The notes under the pieces were generated by a model. It ran no database searches, was not told where the DNA came from, and saw nothing but the letters and a program-made list of their open reading frames with translations. A DNA stretch of 64,000 bases, from the NCBI RefSeq assembly GCF_000383675.1, contig NZ_KB911826.1:186001-250000 (forward strand), in the 5' to 3' direction. Positions within the stretch are counted from its first letter, which is position 1, and each line of letters starts with the position of its first letter. This document shows, in pieces, positions 1 to 8,476 of this stretch. The stretch comes from Terracoccus sp. 273MFTsu3.1. Lineage in GTDB: Bacteria > Actinomycetota > Actinomycetes > Actinomycetales > Dermatophilaceae. Made by a program: the position numbers and the translations under genes.

Positions 1-585
1 GGCCCCCTCGAGATCGACGTGGCCGTGCTCGAGCGCGACCTCATCGTCGCCGCCGCCGAGCGCGCCTCCGCCGCGCGCAGCCGGGTGCGCACCCAGCAGC
101 AGGTCGAGGAGCTCGACGCGCGCGCCGCCGCCATCCGGGCCCTCGAACGCGCCTGCCTCGAGGCGATCACGCCGGCACCCCACCTCGCGATCCCCAACGT
201 CCGAGCGCTGGGACCCGTGCCGCAGGCGGCAGCCGAGCTCACGGCATACCGCGACAAGCTCGAGCGGGTCTCCCGGGCGCTCGACCTCGCCCACGAGACG
301 TATGCCGCCGGGCTGGCCGAGCGGGACGAGGTCGTCGGGCTCGTGGGTGCCGTCGGCGCCATGGCCGCCGCCGCGACGCTGACTCCCGAGGCGGGAGCCG
401 ACGTGGCCGAGCTGCGCCGCCGCCTCGACGAGACGCTCGCCGCCCGCCCGCTGCCGATCTCCCGTGCCCGCGCCCTCGCCGCGGCCTTCTCGGCCTACGT
501 CGACGCGGCCACCCGCCCGCAGCCCCGTGCCGCTCGAGCCACTCCCCGTCCCAACGCACCCCGACCCCAGAGGCCCCGCCCATGA
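1..585 (+). CDS. Alpha-helical hypothetical protein, 5' end outside window
   Basis: The frame is open from the first base, so the true start probably lies upstream; a GTG at 19 is only the first start codon visible. The protein is rich in Ala, Glu and Arg with heptad-like spacing, so it is probably mostly helical or coiled coil. It ends in a Pro/Arg-rich tail. I see no enzyme motif and do not recognise the family. Its stop overlaps the ATG of the kinase gene (ATGA), so it belongs to the same operon as the kinase, phosphatase, VWA and FHA genes. That suggests, without proving, a structural or substrate role in that signalling cassette. Confidence 0.75.
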   Translation, partial: GPLEIDVAVLERDLIVAAAERASAARSRVRTQQQVEELDARAAAIRALERACLEAITPAPHLAIPNVRALGPVPQAAAELTAYRDKLERVSRALDLAHETYAAGLAERDEVVGLVGAVGAMAAAATLTPEAGADVAELRRRLDETLAARPLPISRARALAAAFSAYVDAATRPQPRAARATPRPNAPRPQRPRP

Positions 586-2990
586 ACTGCACGCAGCCGG
601 GCTGCACCGGAACGATCGTCGACGGCTACTGCGACGTGTGCGGCATGGCCGCCGGCTCCACCCCCGCCACCGCCGTCAGGGCACCGGCCCCGGCCGCGGC
701 CGCCGTCCCCGGTCCGTCCATCCCTGAAGGTGGCGCCTGCCAGCAGCCCGGATGCACGGGCACGATCGATGCTGGCTACTGCAACGTCTGTGGCACGCCG
801 GCCGACCAGCTCGGTGTCGCCGGGTATGCCGCCCCCTCCGCGCCGTCCGTCGCTGCCACCACGGGCGCCGCCGCGGCCACAGGGGCCACCGGAGGTGTCG
901 GCCCCGAGATCTCCACGCGCTCGGCCGCCTCGAGCAACCTCGCGTCGGCAGCATTGGGCTCCAAGCGTGCCCGCGAGGCCGGGTCCATCGCCACGCGTCG
1001 CACGGGGGGCTCGCAGCGCCTGCGCTCGGCCCGCCTCGGTGGCGGCATCACCTCGGTGCGCCCGGCACCCGAGATCGACGCCGAGAAGGCCCTGCTCACC
1101 AACCCGTCCGTGCCCGAGAACAAGCGCTTCTGCCCGAAGTGCGGCGAGCCGGTCGGTCGCGGCCGCGACGGCAAGCCGGGTCGGACGACCGGCTTCTGCG
1201 CCAACTGCCGCCACCCGTTCTCCTTCGACCCCAAGCTCAAGGCGGGCGACCTCGTCGCGGGCCAGTACGAGGTCGCCGGCTGCCTCGCCCACGGCGGCCT
1301 CGGCTGGATCTACCTGGCACGCGACAAGAACGTCTCGGACCGGTGGGTCGTGCTCAAGGGCCTGCTCAACTCGGCCGACCCCGACGCCCTCGCGGCGGCC
1401 ATCGCCGAACAGCGCTTCCTCGCGCAGGTGTCGCACCCGAGCATCGTCGAGATCTACAACTTCGTCACGCACGACGACGCCGGCTACATCGTCATGGAGT
1501 ACGTCGGCGGCACCTCGCTCAAGTCGATCCTCAAGCAGCGCCTCCAGGCCGCCGGGAAGTACGACCCGCTGCCCGTCGACCAGGCCCTCGCCTACATCCT
1601 CGAGATCCTGCCGTCGTTCCAGTACCTGCACGACCTCGGGCTCGTCTACTGCGACTTCAAGCCCGACAACATCATCCAGGTCGGCGACGAGGTCAAGCTC
1701 ATCGACCTCGGTGGCGTGCGCCGCGCCGACGACGACGACTCGGCGATCTTCGGCACCGTCGGCTACCAGGCCCCCGAGGTGGCCGAGCTCGGCGTCTCCG
1801 CCGCCTCTGACATCTACACCATCGGGCGCACCCTCGTCGTGCTGACGATGGAGTTCCGTGGCTACCAGACGACCTTCCTCAACACCCTCCCGGCCCAGGA
1901 CACCGTGCCGGTCTTCCAGCGCTACGACTCGTTCTACCGGCTCGTCGCGAAGGCGTGCGCGCCCAACCGGGACGACCGATTCGTCTCGGCCGACGAGCTG
2001 CGCTCCCAGATGGTCGGCGTGCTCCGTGAGGTCGTCGCCCTCGACCGGGGGTCCGGGGCCGCGACGACCACGGTCAGCTCGCTGCTCTTCGACGTGCCGA
2101 CGCCGGGCGTCGAGCCCGACGACTGGCGCAACCTGCCGGCCATGCGCCGCGACCCGCACGACCCGCAGACCGGCTGGCTGACGACGGTCTCCGGCTCACC
2201 GGAGGAGCGCCTCGCGACGCTCAAGCGGGCCGCCGTGCGCACGACGGAGGTGCTCCTCGAGCAGGCCCGCACCGCGCTCGACGCCGGCCAGCCCGACGTC
2301 GCCGAGTCGACGGCGGGCGAGCTGCTGAGCGCCGACCCGTGGGAGTGGCGGGCCGTGTGGATCCAGGGCCTGGCCGCGCTCGAGCGGGGCGACTCACGAG
2401 CCGCACAGGCCGCGTTCAACGCCGTCTACGGCCAGGTGCCCGGGGAGCTCGCGCCCAAGCTCGCGCTCGCGCAGGCGTCGGAGCAAGCGGGTGACGACGC
2501 CGTCGCCGAGAACCTCTACGTCGCGTGCGCGCGCACCGACGCCACCTACGTCCCCATGTCGGCCTTCGGCCTCGCCCGCATCCGGGCCGCGCGCTCCGAC
2601 GTCGAGGGGGCCGTGGCGGCATACCGGCTCGTCCCGGTCCAGTCGAGCGCCTACCGCACGGCGCGCGCGGGCCTCGCTGAGCTGTTGACGAAGGCGAACC
2701 GGGGACTGCCCGACCTCGCCGAGGCGCTGCGCACGCTCGACGACACGTCCCTGTCGGCGCGGCGCCGGGCCGAGCTCACGACGCTGATCTACCGTGAGGC
2801 GCTCGTCACCGTGGAGAAGAGCGGCAACAAGGCCGACGTCCGCCTCGGCGAGCACAAGGGCACCCCCAACGGCCTGCGTCTCGGGCTCGAGGAGGCCCTG
2901 CGCGAGCTGGCCAAGCGCACCCCCGACCTGTCCGAGCGCGTCCCCCTCGTCGACGAGGCAAACGCCATCCGACCCTGGAGCCTCTGGTGA
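582..2990 (+). CDS. pknG: PknG-like serine/threonine protein kinase with zinc ribbons and TPR
   Basis: Soluble Ser/Thr kinase of the PknG type. Two short zinc ribbons (Cys 3/8/17/20 and 53/58/67/70) come first, then an Ala/Thr linker and a rubredoxin-like Cys pair set (184/187 and 206/209). The kinase domain follows from about residue 226: glycine loop AHGGLGWIY, VVLKG lysine, catalytic loop YCDFKPDN (Asp near 357) and metal loop IDLGG in place of DFG. TPR-like repeats fill about 545-790. Mycobacterial PknG has the same rubredoxin-kinase-TPR order, links amino acid status to central metabolism and is about 750 residues; the doubled N-terminal ribbons here are extra. The start ATG overlaps the upstream stop and the 3' end overlaps the phosphatase start, so kinase and phosphatase are translationally coupled. 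Confidence 0.93.
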   Translation: MNCTQPGCTGTIVDGYCDVCGMAAGSTPATAVRAPAPAAAAVPGPSIPEGGACQQPGCTGTIDAGYCNVCGTPADQLGVAGYAAPSAPSVAATTGAAAATGATGGVGPEISTRSAASSNLASAALGSKRAREAGSIATRRTGGSQRLRSARLGGGITSVRPAPEIDAEKALLTNPSVPENKRFCPKCGEPVGRGRDGKPGRTTGFCANCRHPFSFDPKLKAGDLVAGQYEVAGCLAHGGLGWIYLARDKNVSDRWVVLKGLLNSADPDALAAAIAEQRFLAQVSHPSIVEIYNFVTHDDAGYIVMEYVGGTSLKSILKQRLQAAGKYDPLPVDQALAYILEILPSFQYLHDLGLVYCDFKPDNIIQVGDEVKLIDLGGVRRADDDDSAIFGTVGYQAPEVAELGVSAASDIYTIGRTLVVLTMEFRGYQTTFLNTLPAQDTVPVFQRYDSFYRLVAKACAPNRDDRFVSADELRSQMVGVLREVVALDRGSGAATTTVSSLLFDVPTPGVEPDDWRNLPAMRRDPHDPQTGWLTTVSGSPEERLATLKRAAVRTTEVLLEQARTALDAGQPDVAESTAGELLSADPWEWRAVWIQGLAALERGDSRAAQAAFNAVYGQVPGELAPKLALAQASEQAGDDAVAENLYVACARTDATYVPMSAFGLARIRAARSDVEGAVAAYRLVPVQSSAYRTARAGLAELLTKANRGLPDLAEALRTLDDTSLSARRRAELTTLIYREALVTVEKSGNKADVRLGEHKGTPNGLRLGLEEALRELAKRTPDLSERVPLVDEANAIRPWSLW

Positions 2991-4303
2991 CCGACATCCC
3001 GACCACGGGAGCAGCTGGGCCCGCTCCGCTGCCTGCGGCCTCGTCCGCTGCCTCGGCCGCCGCCTCGTCGGCGACCTCGTCCGCCGCCACCGCCTCGCGG
3101 GACTGTCCCGTCTGCGGCACGGCCAACCAGGCCGACTCGACCTTCTGCGAGGCGTGCGGCGCCGACCTCGTCGTCGCGGCCCGCGCCTCGAACGGGGCCC
3201 AGCCGCCGGTCGACGTCTCGGACGGCACCGTGCTCGCCTCGGCGACACCGCAGACCGCGCCCGCCGGCGAGGAGTCCCCGCTCGACGTCGGCTGGACCGG
3301 GGCCGTCCCGTCGGCGGCCGTGGTCCCCGTGGCGGACGACCTGACCTGCCACGCCTGCGGCGAGGGGCACATCGTCGACGGCTACTGCGACCACTGCGGC
3401 ACGCCACCGCCCAACCCGCGCGACCACCTCGTCGAGTCCCCGACCGCCTGGGTCGGCGGCGTCTGCGACATCGGCAGGCGCCACGCCCGCAACGAGGACG
3501 CCATGTCGCTCAGCGCCGGCGAGCCGGCGGGGTCGCGCGCGGTCCTCGTCGTCTGCGACGGCGTCTCGATGGCCACCGACTCGCACATCGCCTCGCTCGC
3601 GGCCGCGACGGCGGCCCGGGCGGTCCTCGACCAACCCTTCCCCAAGGGCGTCGGCACCCCGGACGCGTGGGCGGCCGGCGCCGGGCGCGCCCTGACGAGC
3701 GCCGTGACCCGCGCCAACGAAGCCGTCGCGGCCTCCGTCGTCGAGGACGTCCCCAACCCGCCGTCGTGCACCTTTGCGGCTGCGGTGGTCGAGGACGACG
3801 TCATCGTCGCGGGCAACGTCGGAGACAGTCGCGTCTACTGGCTGCCCGACGACACCGCGGAGCCCGCGCGCCAGCTCGGCCGCGACGACTCCTTCGCCCA
3901 GGAGCAGATGGCGGCGGGCGTCCCGAGGCTCGCGGCCGAGACCGGACCGCACGCGCACTCGATCACGCGCTGGCTCGGCAAGGACGCCCCCGACGACCTC
4001 ACGCCCCACCTGACGACGCTGACGGCGACGCCCGGCTGGCTCATGGTCTGCTCCGACGGGCTGTGGAACTACTGCTCCGAGGCCGAGGCGCTGCGCACCC
4101 TGCTGACCGACGCCGCAGCACGACTCGACGACGCCACGCCCACGACGGTGGCCCAGGCCCTCGTCGACTTCGCCAACGAGCAGGGTGGACGAGACAACAT
4201 CACGGTTGCCCTCGCCAGACTGGCTGGGCGAGGATCGAGCACGACGACGACCGAGGCGACCGCAGCGGCGGCGCCGGTGGAAGGGGACCCGACCGATGGC
4301 TGA
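2987..4303 (+). CDS. PP2C-family protein phosphatase with N-terminal zinc ribbons
   Basis: Metal-dependent Ser/Thr phosphatase expected to oppose the kinase encoded just upstream. Residues 1-140 contain two zinc ribbons (Cys 40/43/54/57 and a second set starting near 121) separated by Ala/Ser-rich linker. The PP2C domain (about 150-415) has the metal-binding motifs RNEDAM, VVCDGVS, GNVGDSR, VCSDGLW and DNITVA, so it looks catalytically intact. The GTG start overlaps the kinase stop (GTGA). The ribbons resemble those in the kinase and the FHA protein, suggesting a shared docking or oligomerisation mode; that is inference. Confidence 0.92.
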   Translation: MTDIPTTGAAGPAPLPAASSAASAAASSATSSAATASRDCPVCGTANQADSTFCEACGADLVVAARASNGAQPPVDVSDGTVLASATPQTAPAGEESPLDVGWTGAVPSAAVVPVADDLTCHACGEGHIVDGYCDHCGTPPPNPRDHLVESPTAWVGGVCDIGRRHARNEDAMSLSAGEPAGSRAVLVVCDGVSMATDSHIASLAAATAARAVLDQPFPKGVGTPDAWAAGAGRALTSAVTRANEAVAASVVEDVPNPPSCTFAAAVVEDDVIVAGNVGDSRVYWLPDDTAEPARQLGRDDSFAQEQMAAGVPRLAAETGPHAHSITRWLGKDAPDDLTPHLTTLTATPGWLMVCSDGLWNYCSEAEALRTLLTDAAARLDDATPTTVAQALVDFANEQGGRDNITVALARLAGRGSSTTTTEATAAAAPVEGDPTDG

Positions 4304-5594
4304 CTTCACGGCAGAGGTGTTCCAGAACGAGTTCCTGCCCGACGGGGGCACCGACGTGCACGCGATCGTCCGCGTCACCTCGACCGGTGCCTCGGCAGGT
4401 GCGTCGGCCGGCGCCTCGGCCGGGCTCGCCGACCCGGGCTCGGCGGCGGAGGTCATCCTCATCGACACCTCCGGCTCGATGGGCCGCCGCGGCGTCCAGG
4501 CCGCCGGCGAGGCCGCGAAGGCAGCCCTCGCCGAGATCGTCGACGGCACGCTCTTCTCGATCGTGTCCGGCAACGGCACGGCGCAGATCGTCTACCCCTA
4601 CAGCCACCAGGGCGCGCTCGTGCCGATGTCGGCGCACACCCGCGGCGAGGCCAACCGGGCCATCGAGGGCCTGCGCGCCAACGGCGGCACGGCGATGGGC
4701 ACGTGGCTCACCCTCGCCCGGCAGATCTTCGAGACCGTGCCGCACGTGACCAAGCGCCACGCGATCCTGCTCACCGACGGCGTCAACGAGGGCGAGACGC
4801 CCCAGTCGCTGCAGGCCGCGGTCCGCAGCTGCGTCGGCGCCTTCCAGTGCGACTGCCGCGGCGTCGGCGACCAGTGGCGCGTCGACGAGGTGCGTGGCAT
4901 CGCCTCGGCGCTGCTCGGCACCGTCGACCTCATCCCGGCGCCCGAGGAGATGGCCGCGGAGTTCGAGGCCATGATGCGTGCCTCGATGTCTCGCGGCGTC
5001 GCCAACTCCGAGCTGCGCGTGTGGGTGCCGCAGGGTGCCGAGCTGCTCTTCGTCAAGCAGGTGTCACCGACGCTCGAGGACCTCACGTCGCGACGCACGG
5101 TCGTCAACCCGCTCACCGGCGCCTACCCGACCGGGGCGTGGTCCGACGAGAGCCGCGACTACCACGTGGCCGTCCGCCTCCCGGCCCGCACGCTCGGCCA
5201 GGAGCAGCTCGCGGCGCGGGTGCAGTTCTCGCTCGGTGGCGACCCTGTCGCCCAGGCCCTCGTCAAGGCCAAGTGGAGCAACGACGACTCGCTCACGACC
5301 CGCATCGACCCTGCGGTCGCCGCCTACACGGGACAGGCCGAGCTCGCCACCGTCATCCAGGAGGGACTCGCGGCCAAGGCCGCCGGTCAGGACGACGTCG
5401 CGACCTCGAAGCTCGGTCGGGCCGTCCAGCTCGCCGACCAGACCGGCAACGAGGAGATGACCTCGCGCCTGCGCAAGGTCGTCGAGATCGACGACGCCGA
5501 CACCGGGACCGTCCGGCTCAAGAAGGGGGCCTCGAAGATCGACGAGATGTCGCTCGACACGGCGTCGACGAAGACGAGCCGGGTGCGCCGGTGA
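4296..5594 (+). CDS. VWA-domain protein of kinase/phosphatase cassette
   Basis: Cytosolic protein of 432 residues with a von Willebrand A domain. The MIDAS motif DTSGSMG lies at about residues 57-63, followed by conserved Thr and Asp positions (NGGTAMGTW, LLTDGVNEG). The C-terminal half resembles the beta-rich and helical tail seen in actinobacterial VWA proteins encoded beside PP2C and kinase genes. I chose ATG 4296 because AAGGGG precedes it and the protein then begins MADFTAEVFQNE; the frame is open further upstream. VWA-PP2C-kinase triads are known from TerY-type systems, where they are proposed to build metal-dependent phospho-signalling complexes. Confidence 0.9.
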   Translation: MADFTAEVFQNEFLPDGGTDVHAIVRVTSTGASAGASAGASAGLADPGSAAEVILIDTSGSMGRRGVQAAGEAAKAALAEIVDGTLFSIVSGNGTAQIVYPYSHQGALVPMSAHTRGEANRAIEGLRANGGTAMGTWLTLARQIFETVPHVTKRHAILLTDGVNEGETPQSLQAAVRSCVGAFQCDCRGVGDQWRVDEVRGIASALLGTVDLIPAPEEMAAEFEAMMRASMSRGVANSELRVWVPQGAELLFVKQVSPTLEDLTSRRTVVNPLTGAYPTGAWSDESRDYHVAVRLPARTLGQEQLAARVQFSLGGDPVAQALVKAKWSNDDSLTTRIDPAVAAYTGQAELATVIQEGLAAKAAGQDDVATSKLGRAVQLADQTGNEEMTSRLRKVVEIDDADTGTVRLKKGASKIDEMSLDTASTKTSRVRR

Positions 5595-6493
5595 GCGCTG
5601 TCTGCCCCAACGGGCACACGTCCGAGGCCGAGGACTACTGCGACACCTGCGGCTCACCCATCGACGCCAGCGCCCAGCCGGCCGCCGGCGGCGGTGTCGG
5701 AGCGAGCGCCGACCCGACGGGCGGCCCGGCCCAGGCGGCGAACGGCGCGGGGACGTCCGGCTCCTCGCTCGACCTCGACCCTCCGGCCGCGGCAGCCCCC
5801 GCGACCCCGGCTCCCGCTGACCCGGCTGCACCGGCGGGCCTCGTGTGCCCCAACTGCCAGACGGAGAACCCCGACGGCGCACTCTTCTGCGAGGCCTGCG
5901 GCTACGACTTCACGACCGGCGCGATGCCGCGTGACCCGTCGGCGGGTCCGGACGACCTCGAGGACACCGCGCCCGACGGTGAGGCCGTCGACCCCGCGGC
6001 AGCCGGCTCTGCCGGCGCCCCCGCTGTCACCGGGGCCGGGGCCGGCGCCGGCGCCGGCGAGGAGCAGGCGTCCACGTCCTTCGAGTGGCTGGCCGAGGTC
6101 TGGGTCGACCCGGACTGGTACCAGACCCAGGAGGCCGAGGACCCCTGTCCCTCGCCCGGCCTGCCGACGATCATGCCGCTGCGCCACCGCAGCGTCCTGC
6201 TCGGTCGCGTGTCCACGAGCAAGAACACCAACCCCGAGATCGACCTGTCGTCCGACCCGGGCGTCAGCCGTCGACACGCCCAGCTGACGACCGACGGCTC
6301 GCGCTGGTTCGTCGAGGACCTCGGCAGCTCCAACGGCACCTTCGTCGGCCCCGCGTCGGGACCACTCCCCCTGCGCTCCATCGCGGTCGGCCCGAAGACC
6401 GAGCTCGGCGACGACGACCGGCTCTACGTCGGCGCGTGGACCCGCGTCGTCGTGCGTCGTGCCACGCCCGACGAGGTCGAGGCGTACGCCTGA
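5591..6493 (+). CDS. FHA-domain protein with two zinc ribbons
   Basis: Phosphothreonine reader of the cassette, 300 residues. An N-terminal ribbon (CPNGH...CDTCG) is followed by an Ala/Pro-rich linker, a second ribbon (CPNCQ...CEACG) near residue 85, another linker, and a C-terminal FHA domain from about 195. The FHA core is visible as GRVSTS, SRRHAQL and DLGSSNGTFV, the residues that contact phosphothreonine. The GTG start overlaps the VWA stop. A kinase, phosphatase and FHA reader in one operon imply that kinase products are recognised by this protein, as FHA proteins do for Ser/Thr kinases elsewhere. Confidence 0.92.
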   Translation: MSAVCPNGHTSEAEDYCDTCGSPIDASAQPAAGGGVGASADPTGGPAQAANGAGTSGSSLDLDPPAAAAPATPAPADPAAPAGLVCPNCQTENPDGALFCEACGYDFTTGAMPRDPSAGPDDLEDTAPDGEAVDPAAAGSAGAPAVTGAGAGAGAGEEQASTSFEWLAEVWVDPDWYQTQEAEDPCPSPGLPTIMPLRHRSVLLGRVSTSKNTNPEIDLSSDPGVSRRHAQLTTDGSRWFVEDLGSSNGTFVGPASGPLPLRSIAVGPKTELGDDDRLYVGAWTRVVVRRATPDEVEAYA

Positions 6494-6526
6494 CCCCTGC
6501 CCGCTACTTGAACGTCACATGAACTC

Positions 6527-6557
6527 TGACGACTTTTCGCCCGGCGGCGCCTAGGGT
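6527..6557 (+). promoter_or_regulatory. Putative promoter, leaderless start for P-loop kinase
   Basis: TGACGA (6527-6532), 19 bases, then TAGGGT (6552-6557). The -10-like box ends eight bases before the GTG at 6566 and no ribosome binding site fits, as expected for a leaderless actinobacterial transcript. Confidence 0.45.
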
Positions 6558-6565
6558 GGTGCGGT

Positions 6566-7129
6566 GTGAGCGACCGGCCCCTCCACACCGCCGTCGACAT
6601 CCCGCAGGTCATCGTCGTCACCGGCGTCATGGCAGCGGGCAAGTCGACCGTCTCCCAGCTCCTCGCGGAGCGCTTCACGCGCGCGGTGCACCTGCGCGGT
6701 GACGAGTTCCGCCGCGTCGTCGTACGCGGCCGCGTCGACATGTCGCCGCACGGCGACCCCGAGGCCGAGCGGCAGCTGGCGCTGCGGCACGCCATCGCGG
6801 CCCACTCCGCCAACGAGTACGCCGCGGCCGGCTTCACCGTCGTCGTCCAGGACCTCTTCGTCGGCACGACCCTCCAGCCCTTCCTCGACCGACTGACCGC
6901 GCGACCGCTCAGCCTCGTCATGCTCGCACCTGACGTGGGCACCGTGATGCAGCGCGAGTCCGAGCGCGTCAAGGTCGGCTACGGCGACCTCTGGTCGATC
7001 CGCGACTTCGACCACAAGGTGCGCACCGAGACACCGCACATCGGCCTCTGGCTCGACAGCTCGCAGCAGACACCGGACGAGACGGTCGAGGAGATCCTCG
7101 CCCGCCTGGCCGAGGCGAGGATCTCCTAG
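6566..7129 (+). CDS. Small AAA/P-loop kinase-like ATP-binding protein
   Basis: Protein of 187 residues with a clear Walker A motif (GVMAAGKST) near residues 20-28, and the general form of small P-loop phosphotransferases such as chloramphenicol phosphotransferase-like or adenylylsulfate kinase-like proteins. An HLRGDEFRR segment after the P-loop is a plausible substrate or base residue region. The substrate cannot be read from the sequence. The soxR-like gene starts immediately after its stop codon, so the two are probably co-transcribed from the promoter just upstream. Confidence 0.8.
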   Translation: MSDRPLHTAVDIPQVIVVTGVMAAGKSTVSQLLAERFTRAVHLRGDEFRRVVVRGRVDMSPHGDPEAERQLALRHAIAAHSANEYAAAGFTVVVQDLFVGTTLQPFLDRLTARPLSLVMLAPDVGTVMQRESERVKVGYGDLWSIRDFDHKVRTETPHIGLWLDSSQQTPDETVEEILARLAEARIS

Positions 7130-7561
7130 ATGTCGGGCCTGACGATCGGGCAGGTCGCCGAGCGCACCGGTGCGGCCACCTCCGCGCTGCGCTACTGGGA
7201 GGACCTCGGGCTCATCACGTCGGAGCGCACCACCGGCAACCAGCGCCGCTACGAGCGGGCCACGATCCGCCGGGTGTCGTTCATCCGGGCGGCCCAGCGG
7301 GTCGGGCTGTCGCTCGACGAGATCGGAGCCGCACTGGCGACCCTCCCCGACGCGCGCACCCCCACGGCGACGGACTGGGCCCGCCTCTCGCGCGCCTGGC
7401 GCGGCAGGCTCGACGAGCAGATCCGCCGCATCGAGAAGCTGCGCGACCAGCTCGACTCCTGCATCGGCTGCGGATGCCTCAGCCTGCGCACCTGCGCGCT
7501 CAACAACCCGTCCGACGTGCTGGCGGACCACGGCCCGGGGGCCGTCCTGCTCGAGCCCTGA
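7130..7561 (+). CDS. soxR: SoxR-like redox-sensing MerR-family regulator
   Basis: MerR-type activator of 143 residues. The N-terminal winged helix (TIGQVAERTGAATSALRYWE) and dimerisation helix are followed by the [2Fe-2S] motif CIGCGCLSLRTC at about residues 123-134, with SoxR spacing C-x2-C-x-C-x5-C. In this family oxidation of the cluster by redox-cycling compounds activates target promoters. Actinobacterial SoxR usually responds to small redox-active molecules rather than superoxide alone. The ATG directly follows the TAG of the P-loop kinase gene, so the two share a transcript. No typical 19-bp spaced MerR promoter was found nearby, so the targets probably lie elsewhere. Confidence 0.92.
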   Translation: MSGLTIGQVAERTGAATSALRYWEDLGLITSERTTGNQRRYERATIRRVSFIRAAQRVGLSLDEIGAALATLPDARTPTATDWARLSRAWRGRLDEQIRRIEKLRDQLDSCIGCGCLSLRTCALNNPSDVLADHGPGAVLLEP

Positions 7562-7619
7562 GCCGGGCCGCCGGCTCAGAGGCTCGGGTCGGTTCGCATC
7601 GCGCAGCGTCGCACGACGA

Positions 7620-7634
7620 TTAGGGCGTTGTTAC
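7620..7634 (+). promoter_or_regulatory. Direct repeat site A (SARP-like) upstream of amidase
   Basis: TTAG (7620-7623) and TTAC (7631-7634) stand 11 bases apart upstream of the amidase gene. The same 11-base pitch of GTTAG-like words occurs before the three other small genes flanking the SARP regulator. This copy is the weakest match of the four. Confidence 0.4.
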
Positions 7635-7694
7635 TGACGGTCGGAAGGCTTGGATCGTCGCCGGAGAGTCCGGCCTCGATCGAAGGAGGCCCTC

Positions 7695-8357
7695 ATGCAC
7701 ACTGCGCCGCGAGCCGGCGGAGCTCCGGCCGCATCGCCGTCACCCGAGACGGACCGACCGTCGGCCCTGCCGGCGCCGCGGCCCTCGGCCCTGGGCTGGC
7801 TGGCCGAGGCGCTCACCGGCGCTGGACTCACGGTCCACGAGACGGACGGCTGGCGCACTCGCGCGCGTCCCGGCGACTTCGCCCCGGTGGGCGTGCTGCT
7901 CCACCACACGGGGGCCGCGGCGTCCCCGGAGGCTCCGGCCCCGTCACTGGCCACCCTGCGAGGCGACGCCCCAGACACGCCGTCACCCGGCCCGAGGTGT
8001 CACGTCCTCGTCGACCGGAACGCCGAGTGCTGGATCGTGGCTGCGGGTCGTGCCGACCACGCCGGCCGGGCGCGGGCGAGCGGCCCGGTGCCCGAGGGCG
8101 ACGCAAACGCCCTCTACGTCGGCCTCGAGATCGAGTATGCCGCGACGGCCGCCGATCCCACCCAGTACGCCACGAGCGCCCAGAAGTCGGCCGCGGTGCT
8201 GGCTGCCGCCCGGATCGTCGGCGCCCTGGGCGGGGACCACACCTTCGTCCGTGCGCACAAGGAGACGAGCACGACGGGACGCACCGACCCCTTCAACTGG
8301 GACATGGTGTCCATCCGGGACTCCATCCGCCAGACGCTGGAGAGAACGGGCTGGTAG
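7695..8357 (+). CDS. N-acetylmuramoyl-L-alanine amidase-type (amidase_2/PGRP fold) protein
   Basis: Protein of 220 residues resembling peptidoglycan amidases of the T7 lysozyme/PGRP fold. Visible marks are HHTG (His 70-71, zinc ligand), YVGLEIEYA, and HKETSTTGRTDP near the C-terminus, which places the second zinc ligand His and the catalytic Thr/Lys area. No signal peptide is seen, so export would need another route or the enzyme acts after lysis. I chose ATG 7695 because AAGGAGG (7683-7689) lies six bases upstream. It sits beside the SARP regulator and two secreted hydrolase-like genes. A perfect terminator hairpin follows. Confidence 0.85.
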   Translation: MHTAPRAGGAPAASPSPETDRPSALPAPRPSALGWLAEALTGAGLTVHETDGWRTRARPGDFAPVGVLLHHTGAAASPEAPAPSLATLRGDAPDTPSPGPRCHVLVDRNAECWIVAAGRADHAGRARASGPVPEGDANALYVGLEIEYAATAADPTQYATSAQKSAAVLAAARIVGALGGDHTFVRAHKETSTTGRTDPFNWDMVSIRDSIRQTLERTGW

Positions 8358-8407
8358 CCGCCAACGCCGCCCGCCCCGACCGGCCCCACGACCACCGGCG
8401 GCACGAC

Positions 8408-8446
8408 GACGGCGCCCACCCCGGGAGGATCGGGGTGGGCGCCGTC
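8408..8446. terminator. Bidirectional terminator, 15-bp perfect stem
   Basis: The arm at 8408-8422 pairs perfectly with 8432-8446 around a nine-base loop. It lies between two convergent genes and probably serves both. Confidence 0.85.
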
Positions 8447-8476
8447 GGGCTGTCCCGCTGCTTCGTCCCGGAGGGG

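Noticed and set aside
495-2159. Long open frames antisense to the kinase and many other genes
   Set aside because: High G+C keeps antisense and shifted frames open; the translations are low-complexity Arg/Ala/Gly strings without domains, and the sense frames carry clear motifs.
7695-8357. Phage origin for the amidase gene
   Set aside because: The fold is phage-like but no holin, integrase, tail or attachment site lies nearby, and base composition matches the neighbours.
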